Source of the DNA: Methanoregula sp.
Lineage (GTDB): Archaea; Halobacteriota; Methanomicrobia; Methanomicrobiales; Methanospirillaceae
DNA length: 33,223 nucleotides
Reading direction: 5' to 3'
Assembly (NCBI GenBank): GCA_028711405.1
Contig: JAQTSH010000002.1
Coordinates: 1-33,223, forward strand
The notes below the pieces were generated by a model. That model worked only from the letters and a program-made list of their open reading frames with translations. It searched no databases and was not told the origin of the DNA. Both the position numbers and the translations under genes were made by a program. Of the stretch, positions 23,767 to 32,504 are shown in pieces (the first letter of the stretch is position 1; every line of letters starts with the position of its first letter).

Positions 23767-24384
23767 ATGGCATACGAAAAGGCAGAATGGCGCCCAATCA
23801 CCGGTCTTGGCAAACTCGTCGCTTCGGGAGAGATCAAGAACATCGACCAGGTACTGGAAAGCGGCAGACCCATCAAGGAACCTGAAATCGTCGATATGTT
23901 TCTCCCCGATCTCGAGGATGAGGTTCTCGATATCGCCATGATGCAGCGGATGACCGACTCCGGGCGCCGCGTGCAGTTCCGAGCCGTCGTTATTGTCGGC
24001 AACCGGAACGGCTACATCGGATTCGGACAGGGCAAGGACGTTCAGGTTGGCGACGCGATAAAAAAGGCGATCGTGAAAGCAAAGATGAATATTGTCAAGG
24101 TCCGCCGTGGGTGCGGCAGCTGGGAATGCGGGTGCGATGTGACGCACTCGATCCCGATGCAGGTAGAAGGTACAGCCGGCAGTGTCCGGGTCACCCTCAA
24201 ACCCGCCCCGCAGGGTATCGGGCTTGTCACCGGGGATATCAGTAAAAAGGTGCTTGAGCTTGCCGGTATCCGGGATGCGTGGACCTTTGCACGCGGACAG
24301 ACGCGGACAACGATCAACTTTGCAAAGGCGACCTTTAACGCATTAAAAATGACCAATATGACAAGAATCGGAGGGGCACCGTAA
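23767..24384 (+). CDS. rps5: Ribosomal protein uS5
   Basis: The 205-residue protein has the uS5 signature FRAVVIVGNRNGYIGFGQGK and the second domain GSVRVTLKPAPQGIGLVTGD. It is the archaeal form with an N-terminal extension. The stop overlaps the uL30 start (TAATG). Confidence 0.96.
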   Translation: MAYEKAEWRPITGLGKLVASGEIKNIDQVLESGRPIKEPEIVDMFLPDLEDEVLDIAMMQRMTDSGRRVQFRAVVIVGNRNGYIGFGQGKDVQVGDAIKKAIVKAKMNIVKVRRGCGSWECGCDVTHSIPMQVEGTAGSVRVTLKPAPQGIGLVTGDISKKVLELAGIRDAWTFARGQTRTTINFAKATFNALKMTNMTRIGGAP

Positions 24385-24845
24385 TGTATGCGGTAGTGCA
24401 GGTCCGGGGTGTGGTCAACACCCGCCAGGACATTAAAGACACATTAAAGATGCTCCGTCTGCACCACATCAACCACTGTGTGCTGGTCGTGGATACCCCC
24501 GAGAACCTCGGGATGATCCGCAAGGTAAAAGACTATGTTGCCTATGGTGAAGTGGACGCAGTGACCATTGAGACCCTGCTACGTACCCGTGGCAGATTAA
24601 TCGGAGACGCCGCACTGACTGATGAGTATATCAAATCCAACTCAACGTACAGCGGCATCAGCGAACTTGCCAAGGCACTCGCCGGAGGAGAACTGAAGTT
24701 GCGCGACATTCCGGGATTGAAGCCGGTGCTCCGGCTCCACCCGCCGCGCAAGGGATACAAGACCACCAAGCGAACGTTTGTCCAGGGTGGAGCGCTTGGC
24801 TATTATGGTCAGGAGATCAATACTCTCCTCTACAAGATGAGGTGA
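24384..24845 (+). CDS. rpl30: Ribosomal protein uL30
   Basis: The 153-residue protein starts MYAVVQVRGVVNTRQDIKDT and has LRLHHINHCVLVVDTPENLG. It is the long archaeal/eukaryotic form, with a C-terminal extension of about 90 residues beyond the bacterial domain. GAGGTGA at its end serves as the uL15 Shine-Dalgarno. Confidence 0.95.
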   Translation: MYAVVQVRGVVNTRQDIKDTLKMLRLHHINHCVLVVDTPENLGMIRKVKDYVAYGEVDAVTIETLLRTRGRLIGDAALTDEYIKSNSTYSGISELAKALAGGELKLRDIPGLKPVLRLHPPRKGYKTTKRTFVQGGALGYYGQEINTLLYKMR

Positions 24846-24849
24846 ATGG

Positions 24850-25278
24850 ATGCCAACCAACAAACGTTCAAAATACCGCGGGTCGCGGACATGCGGCGGC
24901 GGAACGCATAAGAACCGGCGTGGCGCAGGCAACCGTGGTGGACGGGGACGCGCCGGCATCAACGCCCACCACTTTGTCAAGTGGTATATGGAGATGGGAG
25001 GTCCGGTCTTCGGTAAGAATGGATTCTTCCACAATCCCGCAGTCACTGTTGCAGTGATGGATATCGGGATCATCGACCAGATTATCCCGTCACTTCTCGC
25101 GCAGGGAATTGCTAAAGAGGAAGGGGATGCAGTTGTTATCAATGCAGCCGATCTCGGCATCGAAAAGGTGCTGGGCAGTGGCAAGGTAACAAAGAAGCTG
25201 AACATATCAGCAGCGGCATTCTCAGAACAGGCAAAGGCAAAGATCGAGAAGACTGGTGGAAAGGCGCAGGTCATCTGA
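24850..25278 (+). CDS. rpl15: Ribosomal protein uL15
   Basis: The 142-residue protein opens with the Gly/Arg-rich rRNA-binding region KYRGSRTCGGGTHKNRRGAG and contains PGxx-like NAHHFVKWYMEMGG and a C-terminal VLGSGKVTKKLNISA. GAGGTGA lies before the ATG. Confidence 0.95.
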   Translation: MPTNKRSKYRGSRTCGGGTHKNRRGAGNRGGRGRAGINAHHFVKWYMEMGGPVFGKNGFFHNPAVTVAVMDIGIIDQIIPSLLAQGIAKEEGDAVVINAADLGIEKVLGSGKVTKKLNISAAAFSEQAKAKIEKTGGKAQVI

Positions 25279-25303
25279 CCCACCTCAATTTTTTGGTGAA
25301 ACA

Positions 25304-26737
25304 ATGGGAGACCTGCTGGATCGAATGGAACCCCTGCTTGCTGCGATGCCCGCAGTCAAGAGTCCCGAGGGGCATGTCCACTTCAAGAACAAACTGATGT
25401 GGACACTTGGAATTTTAGTTCTGTATTTTGCGCTAACGAACATTCCGGTATTCGGGCTTGCCGCGAGTTCGCAGGATGTATTCCTTTACTGGCGGGCGCT
25501 GATGGCAGGTGCAAGCGGTTCGATCGTGCACCTTGGTATCGGTCCTATCGTTACAGCATCCATCGTGCTCCAACTCTTGAAAGGCGCTGACATTCTTCAT
25601 ATCGATACGAGTGATACCCGTGGACAGGTTATGTACATGGGGTTGCAGAAGATCCTGATCTTCGCCATGATCATCATTGAAGCGGCACCGAACCTCATCG
25701 GCGGATTCATGCGCCCGGATGCAGTTGTCGCAGCGCAGTTCTTTGGTGGCAACCTGTTTCTCGTATCGTTTCTGATATTTATCCAGATATGTATTGGTGG
25801 GGTACTTGTCTTTTTGATGGATGAAGTCGTGACCAAGTGGGGTATTGGCTCCGGGGTTGGGCTGTTCATCATTGCGGGGATCTCGCAGGCAATCGTGAAC
25901 GGATTTATCAACTGGACTCCGGTCAGCGATCCGTATCCTGTAGGATTTTTCCCACGCTTGGTCGCTGTCGTCCTTGACGGTGCGAACTTCATCCAGTACT
26001 TTGGTGCAGAACTTCTGGCATTCGTCACAACCATCGCGATATTCCTGATCATTGTTTATGTCGAATCGACCCGTATCGAGATCCCGCTCGCACATGCACA
26101 GGTTCGGGGCGCGCGCGCCCGGTTCCCGGTCAAATTGATCTACGCCAGTGTCCTGCCGATGATTCTCGTGCGGGTACTTCAGGCGAATATCCAGATGGTT
26201 GGGATGTTCCTGTCCAATGTGGGGATCACCATCCTTGGTGTATTCAATGGTCAGACGCCGGTATCCGGTCTTATGTGGTATCTTGCACCCATCAACGGTC
26301 CGACTGACTGGATGTGGTGGGCAACCGATCTTGGTCATGCGCCATGGGAGGTTCTATTACGTCTGGGGATCGATATCACATTCATGGTGGTTGGAGGAGC
26401 GATCTTTGCACTCTTCTGGATCAAGACTGCCGGGCTGGACTCAAAAGATGTTGCCCGCCAGATCCAGAGTTCCGGCATGTCCATCCCCGGCTACCGGCGA
26501 AACCCGCAGGTACTGGAGAAGTACCTTGACCGGTATATTCCCCGTGTCACCATCATCGGTGGTGTCTTTATCGGTATTCTTAGTGTCATTGCGAACCTCT
26601 TTGGTGTCATAGGAGCGGTCAGTGGAACTGGTCTGCTCTTAACCGTCAGTATCACGTACCGGCTGTACGAAGAGATTGCAAGCCAGCAGATCATGGAGAT
26701 GTACCCGTTCATGCGGACGTTCTTTGGCAAAGAATGA
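25304..26737 (+). CDS. secY: Preprotein translocase subunit SecY (Sec61 alpha)
   Basis: The 477-residue protein is the channel of the Sec translocon in the cytoplasmic membrane, with ten predicted transmembrane helices. The N-terminus MGDLLDRMEPLLAAMPAVKS precedes TM1, IVHLGIGPIVTASIVLQLLKG is the plug/TM2 region, and ESTRIEIPLAHAQVRGAR is the conserved cytosolic loop. ATG 25304 follows GGTGAAA; the frame extends to 25256 but overlaps rpl15. It ends the protein-synthesis part of the cluster. Confidence 0.96.
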   Translation: MGDLLDRMEPLLAAMPAVKSPEGHVHFKNKLMWTLGILVLYFALTNIPVFGLAASSQDVFLYWRALMAGASGSIVHLGIGPIVTASIVLQLLKGADILHIDTSDTRGQVMYMGLQKILIFAMIIIEAAPNLIGGFMRPDAVVAAQFFGGNLFLVSFLIFIQICIGGVLVFLMDEVVTKWGIGSGVGLFIIAGISQAIVNGFINWTPVSDPYPVGFFPRLVAVVLDGANFIQYFGAELLAFVTTIAIFLIIVYVESTRIEIPLAHAQVRGARARFPVKLIYASVLPMILVRVLQANIQMVGMFLSNVGITILGVFNGQTPVSGLMWYLAPINGPTDWMWWATDLGHAPWEVLLRLGIDITFMVVGGAIFALFWIKTAGLDSKDVARQIQSSGMSIPGYRRNPQVLEKYLDRYIPRVTIIGGVFIGILSVIANLFGVIGAVSGTGLLLTVSITYRLYEEIASQQIMEMYPFMRTFFGKE

Positions 26738-26755
26738 TTGTGGAAAGGGACACAG

Positions 26756-27325
26756 ATGACAAAAAAGGTCATTATCACCGGTGTACCGGGCGTCGGTAAG
26801 ACGACGGTCGTCAACGAGGCGTTGAAGAAACTCAAAGAAGAAGGCGTAGAGTACCAGCCGATCAACTTCGGGACGTTCATGTTTGAAGTGGCAGTCACCG
26901 AAGGCATCGTCAGGGATCGTGACCAGATGCGGACGCTTGATCGTCCCATCCAGAAACGGTTGCAGCAACTGGCAGCACAAGCAATTGCCAAAATCTCCGG
27001 CAATGTGCTGATTGACACACATGCATCGGTCAAAACGCCGAGAGGCTATCTCGCGGGACTACCCGAATGGGTGCTGCGCGAGATCATGCCCGATATCATC
27101 ATTCTCGTTGAGACTGATGATGATCAGATCCTCATGCGGAGGCTTTCCGATGAAACCCGCATGCGGGACAAAGAGGGATCGCGTTCGATTGCCGAACACC
27201 AGCAGTTCAACCGATCCATCGCCGCTGCATACGCAATGGTGACCGGGTGCACGATTAAGATCATCGTAAACCCCGATCACCTGCTGGAGCATGCAGCGTC
27301 AGAGATGGCTGACGTTCTCAGGTAA
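26756..27325 (+). CDS. adkA: Archaeal adenylate kinase
   Basis: The 189-residue enzyme interconverts AMP, ADP and ATP. The P-loop is GVPGVGKTT near the N-terminus, followed by the archaeal-type AMP-binding segment PINFGTFMFEVAV and NVLIDTHASVKTPRGYLAGL. Length and motifs fit the AdkA family, which is distinct from bacterial Adk. ATG 26756 follows GGAAAGGG. The position after secY is conserved in archaea. Confidence 0.94.
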   Translation: MTKKVIITGVPGVGKTTVVNEALKKLKEEGVEYQPINFGTFMFEVAVTEGIVRDRDQMRTLDRPIQKRLQQLAAQAIAKISGNVLIDTHASVKTPRGYLAGLPEWVLREIMPDIIILVETDDDQILMRRLSDETRMRDKEGSRSIAEHQQFNRSIAAAYAMVTGCTIKIIVNPDHLLEHAASEMADVLR

Positions 27326-27341
27326 GTAACCGGGTGAATAC

Positions 27342-27953
27342 ATGGATTTAGGAAAATTCTGGGACAAATACGGCTTGTACGTTGCACTCTTATTCATGAT
27401 GCTGATGATGGTCTCATACAGCATCGAATGGCTGCGAGTCGGCGTCGGACAAGGCATTGATGTGGTATTCGATCCGCTTGTGGACAGCTTTAAGATTCCG
27501 TTCTTTATCCTGATTGTCATCCTGTCCGCGCTCACCGGGTTATATTCCTCACTAATCCAGAAGTATACCATCGACTATGACCGGATGACTGATGTACAGG
27601 AGCGGATGAAGGACTTCCAGAAAGAATACCGCGAAGCACAGTTGTCCCAGGATGAGAAGAAGATAAAAAAACTGGACGCAAAACGCGACAAGGTTATGAA
27701 AGAGCAGCTTGAGTTATCCCAGCAGCAGTTCAAGCCGATGGCGTTCATCCTTGTCCTGACTGTCCCCATCTTCTTCTGGCTACTCTTTCGGCTCAACCAG
27801 ATCAATACCACCATTACCCTCCCCTATCTCGGCGTGCAGAACCTGACGGCACCAGTGCTCTGGGTCGTTCCTGCGTGGATGATCTGGTATTTCATCTGCT
27901 CGGTTGCATTGAGCCAGGTCATCAGAAAAGCCCTGAATATCGGGGGGCTCTGA
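27342..27953 (+). CDS. EMC3/TMCO1-like (DUF106) membrane insertase
   Basis: The 203-residue protein has hydrophobic segments at about 11-27, 50-68, 132-150 and 168-193. Between the second and third lies a charged coiled coil (MTDVQERMKDFQKEYREAQL and following, about 80-125). This layout is that of archaeal DUF106 proteins of the Oxa1/YidC/EMC3 superfamily, which help insert membrane proteins, in line with secY nearby. Its stop overlaps the cmk start (TGATG). Confidence 0.88.
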   Translation: MDLGKFWDKYGLYVALLFMMLMMVSYSIEWLRVGVGQGIDVVFDPLVDSFKIPFFILIVILSALTGLYSSLIQKYTIDYDRMTDVQERMKDFQKEYREAQLSQDEKKIKKLDAKRDKVMKEQLELSQQQFKPMAFILVLTVPIFFWLLFRLNQINTTITLPYLGVQNLTAPVLWVVPAWMIWYFICSVALSQVIRKALNIGGL

Positions 27954-28495
27954 TGCGGATTACCGTGAGCGGATTTCCCGGCAGTGGAACGACCTCTCTC
28001 TCACGGTACCTTGCAGAGCGCCACAATTTTACGATGATCTCGGCGGGAGAAGTATTCCGCCAGTGTGCAAAAGAGCAGAATCTCGACCTTGCAGCGTTCG
28101 GGCGGCTTGCAGAACAGGATCCCGCCATCGATAAAATGATTGATGTCCGCCAGAAAGAGATCGCGGAGCACAAAGACAATATCATTGTTGAAGGCAGGCT
28201 TTCCGGCTGGATGGTGGAAAAAGCCGATCTGAAGATTTGGCTGTTTGCATCCATCCACTGCCGGGTTGACCGCATCGTGTACCGGGATCAGATTGCCGAT
28301 GATGAAACCGCGAAAAAAATTACTCTTGAACGCGAGCGGTGCGAAGCGGTACGATATTCTGCCTATTATTCCATTGATATCAATGATCTCTCCATTTACC
28401 ATCTCATCCTGAACTCGGAGCATTGGGGCATTGAAGATCTTGGGGCGATTGTGGATACCGCAATCGGACAGCTGACGCCACATGACAAGGTTTGA
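27953..28495 (+). CDS. cmk: Cytidylate kinase
   Basis: The 180-residue enzyme phosphorylates CMP and dCMP. It begins MRITVSGFPGSGTTSLSRYL, a P-loop with GxPGSGTTS as in archaeal Cmk. Further motifs are FTMISAGEVFRQCA, NIIVEGRLSGWM and the lid region DDETAKKITLERE. The ATG overlaps the upstream stop. In many archaea eL34, eL14 or a pseudouridine synthase follow; here they do not. Confidence 0.93.
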   Translation: MRITVSGFPGSGTTSLSRYLAERHNFTMISAGEVFRQCAKEQNLDLAAFGRLAEQDPAIDKMIDVRQKEIAEHKDNIIVEGRLSGWMVEKADLKIWLFASIHCRVDRIVYRDQIADDETAKKITLERERCEAVRYSAYYSIDINDLSIYHLILNSEHWGIEDLGAIVDTAIGQLTPHDKV

Positions 28496-28558
28496 TCAAC
28501 CATCCGTGCATGCAATATCTTTCGTTTTGATCCTGATTTCTGCACGCAGTTTCCTCTT

Positions 28559-29005
28559 ATGGGGGTTTGTGCATTGACTCAAAAACCGGATGCCGTTCTT
28601 GTCGCGCTTGTCAAATCCTGGGATGAGAACGATATCGTCCAGCTATACAGAGCCGGACGCTGGTGGAAGGATGAGTATGATCCAGCCGGAATTTCCGGGC
28701 TCATGCAAGGTAGTTTTGCATTCGTTGTAGCATCTGATATCACAACCGGGCACGCCATCGGCATGGGTCGCGTTATCTCTGACGGGGTTTCTGATGCCTA
28801 TATCCAGGATCTTGTTGTCCTGCCTTCCTACCGGGGCAGAGGTATTGGTTTGCAGATCCTGACACTTCTCGTCAATCATTGTAAACAATCCGGGCTCACG
28901 TGGATCGGGCTCATTGCCGAACCGGATTCAGAAGCGTTCTATACCCCCCTTGGCTTTGAACGGATGCCCGGCTATATCGCGATGATCTACCGGAGTGAAC
29001 AATAA
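28559..29005 (+). CDS. GNAT family N-acetyltransferase
   Basis: The 148-residue protein has the acetyl-CoA-binding motif A as YIQDLVVLPSYRGRGIGLQI (RGRGIG matching Q/R-x-x-G-x-G/A) and motif B as PDSEAFYTPLGFERMPG. The acceptor substrate is unknown. The start is uncertain: ATG 28559 is taken, but TTG 28574, with GGGGGT seven bases upstream, is also good. The stop overlaps the next gene (TAATG), so both are likely one unit. Confidence 0.85.
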   Translation: MGVCALTQKPDAVLVALVKSWDENDIVQLYRAGRWWKDEYDPAGISGLMQGSFAFVVASDITTGHAIGMGRVISDGVSDAYIQDLVVLPSYRGRGIGLQILTLLVNHCKQSGLTWIGLIAEPDSEAFYTPLGFERMPGYIAMIYRSEQ

Positions 29006-29898
29006 TGCTTGAACAGGAAGATTTCCAACCTGTCACACTTGCGGATCGTGACTTCTTTACCCGGCATTATGCACTCTACCCTCAGATGCACAGTGATAAC
29101 ACGTTCACAAACATGGTCTGCTGGAACCATTATGCCCATTACCGGTTCGCATATGTGAACCGGAACCTCATTCTTGCAAGTACCATTGACGGGATTACCC
29201 GTTTCCGTCCGCCGATAGGTCAGAGGGATCCGGCATTACTAAAGGCACTCATCCGGCTCGCGTCTGATGTAAGTGATAATGAACCGGTGGTACTGATCGA
29301 TCCTGATACAGCAGTGTGGATGCGGGAGATCTGCTGTGGAATGAATCTTATTCCCGACCGGAACCATTTTGAGTACGTCTACCGTGCGGCTGATCTCGCA
29401 GAGCTTCCGGGGAAACAATACCTGACCATTCGTCACCAGATCAATAAATTCCGTCGGAACTGCGCATACGCGCTTGAACCCATCACGGCTGAGAACCGTA
29501 AAGAGGTCATGAGTTTTCTCGTCAAGTGGTGTGAATGGAAAGGCTGCGAGAACGATCCCGTACTTGCCCATGAAAAGGAATCTATCTTCTTTGCGGTCGA
29601 CCATTTCAACGATCTCGATATTCAGGGTCTGATGATCCGGGTCAACCACGAGATCGCGGCAATATCCCTGTATGAACCCATGAACACAGAAACCGCGCTT
29701 GTCCATTTTGAGAAAGGATTACCGGACTGTGAAGGGATCTACAAGGCTATCAATGCCGAGACTGCTGCGCTTCTGGCAACGTCGTTTACCTACATCAACC
29801 GGGAGAGCGATCTGGGCGTCGCCGGACTACGGGAAGCTAAGCAGCGGTATCATCCCCACCACATGGTCGAAGTTTATTCCCTTAAACGGGATTCTTAA
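29005..29898 (+). CDS. DUF2156 family protein (GNAT-like, lysyl-phosphatidylglycerol-synthase C-terminal fold)
   Basis: The 297-residue protein belongs to DUF2156. N-terminal features include HYALYPQMHSDNTFTNMVCW, and C-terminal ones include VHFEKGLPDCEGIYKAINAE and NRESDLGVAGLREAKQRYHP, which match the aminoacyl-transfer-like fold found in bacterial MprF C-termini. No transmembrane segment is seen, so this is the soluble form. Substrate and role are unknown; pairing with a GNAT gene by a one-base overlap suggests a shared modification pathway. Confidence 0.85.
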   Translation: MLEQEDFQPVTLADRDFFTRHYALYPQMHSDNTFTNMVCWNHYAHYRFAYVNRNLILASTIDGITRFRPPIGQRDPALLKALIRLASDVSDNEPVVLIDPDTAVWMREICCGMNLIPDRNHFEYVYRAADLAELPGKQYLTIRHQINKFRRNCAYALEPITAENRKEVMSFLVKWCEWKGCENDPVLAHEKESIFFAVDHFNDLDIQGLMIRVNHEIAAISLYEPMNTETALVHFEKGLPDCEGIYKAINAETAALLATSFTYINRESDLGVAGLREAKQRYHPHHMVEVYSLKRDS

Positions 29899-29913
29899 CG
29901 GCTTTCGTATTAC

Positions 29914-29936
29914 CTGAACTGAGCGGTTCAGTGTTT
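29914..29936 (+). terminator. Hairpin terminator after the DUF2156 gene
   Basis: CTGAAC (29914-29919) pairs with GTTCAG (29926-29931), followed by TGTTTT. It lies between two convergent genes. Confidence 0.5.
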
Positions 29937-29993
29937 TCTCACCAGTGCCGAACACGTTTTATTGCATCTGTTTTCTTGTGCTGCCGCCCTGTA

Positions 29994-30581
29994 TCAGATC
30001 ATTGCCATGATCCCGGCAAAGATGATCTTGATGGCGATTGCTGCGACCAGCATACCCAGCACCTTGCCCATGATGTCAGTGACTACTTCGCCAAGGATAC
30101 GCTGAATGTGCGCCGAGAAGTAGAGGATGAGCCACGTGGCGATAAGTGCCAGGGTGATTGCGGCAAACGGAATGAGCATCCCGTAATCTGTTGAAAAGAG
30201 CATTACCGTGGTGATGGTTCCCGGGCCACACAAGAGCGGAGTACCGATTACGACGCCGGCTGCACTTTTGGTATGATCTTTGGTTTTCCCGATATCGATT
30301 CCCAGTGCTTCCTGCATTCCGAGAATGAAGAGCAGGATTCCCCCGGCAATCTGGAAACTGGGCATATTCAGACCAAGGATATCAAAGATCATCGTATTGA
30401 AGATGAGAAAGATATACATCAGCGCGCCAGCAACCGCGACCGCGATGAATGCCTGTTTGTGGATCTCTTTTGGGGTCTGACCTTTCGTCATTGCCGCGAA
30501 AATTGGCACGGATAAGAGTGGGTCGAGGATGATAAAGAGTGCAGCAAAGGCGTAGAGTACACCCGGAAGAAAATCCTGCAT
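29994..30581 (-). CDS. MarC family (UPF0056) integral membrane protein
   Basis: The 195-residue protein (ATG 30581; a TTG 15 bases upstream is possible) has six predicted membrane helices. Family features are ALFIILDPLLSVPIFAAMTK near the N-terminus, SFQIAGGILLFILGMQEAL in the middle and IGTPLLCGPGTITTVMLFS. MarC proteins are common, and their transported substrate is not established. A TATA-like CATTTTATCC on the minus strand (30612-30621) may be the promoter. Confidence 0.9.
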   Translation of the reverse strand: MQDFLPGVLYAFAALFIILDPLLSVPIFAAMTKGQTPKEIHKQAFIAVAVAGALMYIFLIFNTMIFDILGLNMPSFQIAGGILLFILGMQEALGIDIGKTKDHTKSAAGVVIGTPLLCGPGTITTVMLFSTDYGMLIPFAAITLALIATWLILYFSAHIQRILGEVVTDIMGKVLGMLVAAIAIKIIFAGIMAMI

Positions 30582-30693
30582 AATGATCGACCGCAAATAT
30601 GTGTGTTTCTGACGGATAAAATGTCATGGTTCCCAGCATACCGTGGATTGTAGTGGGGAGTTTTTATGGCGATTTGCGTATCCCCATACAGAA

Positions 30694-31854
30694 TCAGGCA
30701 ATAAAATAAATCGCGAGAATGGCAAGCGTGGAACCAGCTCCTGCAACTGATACTATCCGAACAAGAGTATCCCGGATGGTCATCCATGCGGCGATGCAAA
30801 AGAAAATGTACGGAATCAGTGTGGTGATGACAGATATGCTCGCGAGTTTGTCAAACTGGTTGGATATAAAGAGGAGTGCGGCACAGAGTCCGCAACTCGT
30901 GATGAGTGCATATACGGGTGTACCCTGCATACCCAGATCGCGAATTCTCGGAACGGCAAACCGGGCTGACAGGTTCTGCATCACCCGTGACGTTCCGATG
31001 ATGTACGCGTTCAGTGCTGAAAGCATGGCGATGATCCCAATGATTGCCACGACCGGTCCTGCATGGACAACGATGAGTGCCGCTGCAGTGGCGACGGGAG
31101 CCGGGGATGCTGCGAGTGCCGGTGCACCGACACTGCCGATAAGGGAGATATTGAGAAGGAGATAGACTGCGACAACAATTGCCATGACGTAGAGGAGTGA
31201 CGTTTTTATCATGCGGGGGTCTTTGGTCTCTTCGACAGGGATTGCACTGATCTCAAATCCCGTGAATGGCCAGTACACGATGATGATCGTTGCGAGCAGT
31301 CCGGTGGTACTGACGGAAGCTGACGTCACCAGATTTTCGGGTCTGATAAATGGTATCAGGAGTACCGATATAAGGATGAGCGGAATGATCTTCAATGTCG
31401 TGAGGATATTCTCGGTTTTGCCCGAGAGTGAGATGCCAACGATGTTTATGCAGCAGAATGCCGCTAAAATCCCCACTTCGATGGTGAGAGCATGGGTGAT
31501 ACCGAGCCAGGTGATATATTGCCCGATGCCGGCAGCGATGGTGGAGACCCCGAATATGGATGAGACCAGGTACAGGAGAATGAGCGTGACGGCAACGCTC
31601 TTTCCGAAAACTGACTCGAAGAGCGAATAAAAACTCCCGGATCCCGTGAACTGTGTTGATACCGCAGCAAGTGAGATAAGGACACAGGAAGCGGAGATGG
31701 CAACGATCAACCATATGTAGAGTGACGCCGCGCCGGAAAGGCGGGCTGCAACACCGGGGACGACAAAGATCCCCGATCCAATGGTCCCTCCGACACCAAG
31801 GCTCACGAGCTCAATGAGCCCAAGAGAGCGTTTGTAAGGGGTCTTGTCCACCAT
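30694..31854 (-). CDS. APC family amino acid/polyamine permease
   Basis: The 386-residue membrane protein has the TM1 motif VGGTIGSGIFVVPG of the amino acid-polyamine-organocation family and eleven to twelve hydrophobic segments. The substrate-site region VYWPFTGFEISAIPVEETKD is family-like. It is shorter than the usual 430-500 residues, mainly at the C-terminus. GGAGATGGTG precedes the ATG. Its transcript appears to have an unusually long leader of about 200 bases. Confidence 0.9.
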   Translation of the reverse strand: MVDKTPYKRSLGLIELVSLGVGGTIGSGIFVVPGVAARLSGAASLYIWLIVAISASCVLISLAAVSTQFTGSGSFYSLFESVFGKSVAVTLILLYLVSSIFGVSTIAAGIGQYITWLGITHALTIEVGILAAFCCINIVGISLSGKTENILTTLKIIPLILISVLLIPFIRPENLVTSASVSTTGLLATIIIVYWPFTGFEISAIPVEETKDPRMIKTSLLYVMAIVVAVYLLLNISLIGSVGAPALAASPAPVATAAALIVVHAGPVVAIIGIIAMLSALNAYIIGTSRVMQNLSARFAVPRIRDLGMQGTPVYALITSCGLCAALLFISNQFDKLASISVITTLIPYIFFCIAAWMTIRDTLVRIVSVAGAGSTLAILAIYFIA

Positions 31855-32087
31855 TGCACCATCTCCCCAGTGCTACGGTGACCGCAGATGCGCGGGAACT
31901 ACCTCCCGTTTTTTTGCGTGAATGCGTGAGCGTCTCATACCTGTCAGGTTCCCCCTTGCATTTGTGGGTTTTATCTGAACCGGGTGAATCGGGCATTACT
32001 TTCTTAAGCGGATATGTTCCCCACTGAATAGAGGTAATCTCTCCATCCCCATTGTGCGTTGAAAACACACGCTTCATTATTATAAAC
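31855..32087 (-). promoter_or_regulatory. Promoter and long leader of the APC permease gene
   Basis: On the minus strand GTTTATAATA (32078-32087) is a TATA box, predicting a start near 32058 and thus a leader of about 200 bases. An overlapping frame (31811-32077, 88 codons) has no family-like content. The leader includes a CCTGACAGG palindromic core near 31940-31949 and a CGGGAGGTAGTTCCCG hairpin near 31896-31911. It does not match a riboswitch class I recognise. Confidence 0.4.
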
Positions 32088-32109
32088 TTCCCGGTAGTTT
32101 ATTTTGCAT

Positions 32110-32310
32110 TCAGCCCTCGTTATGGCATTCCCGGGCGCAGGAATGAGTCAGGCAAACACTTTGCCCACATTCATAACATGCATCACAACGTATTGGCGTC
32201 CATTCTGTCTCGCGTATGTTCTCTTCAACCGGGATTTCCCGTCCGGTTTTCTGTTCGATCCAGTGGGAACGAATCGATCTGCGTTGGACGTTCCGTTTTG
32301 TGGGGTTTGT
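32110..32310 (-). pseudogene. Cys-rich reading frame without a start codon
   Basis: On the minus strand 66 codons are open between two stops. The content is protein-like: HWIEQKTGREIPVEENIRE, then TEWTPIRCDACYECGQSVC and THSCARECHNEG. Six cysteines in about 21 residues, in a CxxCxxC...C...C...C pattern, suggest a metal-binding (zinc-ribbon-like) end. No ATG, GTG or TTG lies in frame after the upstream stop. A strong TATA box at 32408-32418 (both strands) is about 100 bases upstream. It is either a degraded gene, a gene with a frameshift near 32311, or chance. Confidence 0.35.
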
Positions 32311-32407
32311 TCAGCGGAGGTGATCTCTCACCTATTCTGAACGGAGATTGTTTGTTGTACGATGGTTAGACGCGTATGTCCTGAACAATATGTTTGCATC
32401 ATCCATA

Positions 32408-32418
32408 CTATATAATAT
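32408..32418. promoter_or_regulatory. Bidirectional TATA element
   Basis: CTATATAATAT is a good TATA sequence on either strand. To the right it would serve the Lys/Ser/Thr-rich gene; to the left the Cys-rich frame. Confidence 0.4.
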
Positions 32419-32504
32419 GTGGCAATCACTATTATCCAGTAGAGCGGGTTGTTTGTGGGTGGAGCGAAGTCCACGAACGTTGCCCGGTAAGGAGCATGTT
32501 GATA

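Noticed and set aside
25433..26338. 301-codon minus-strand frame inside secY
   Set aside because: Shadow of secY; composition is dominated by charged residues complementary to membrane helices.
31811..32077. 88-codon minus-strand frame over the permease leader
   Set aside because: It overlaps the permease start, and no family-like content is seen.
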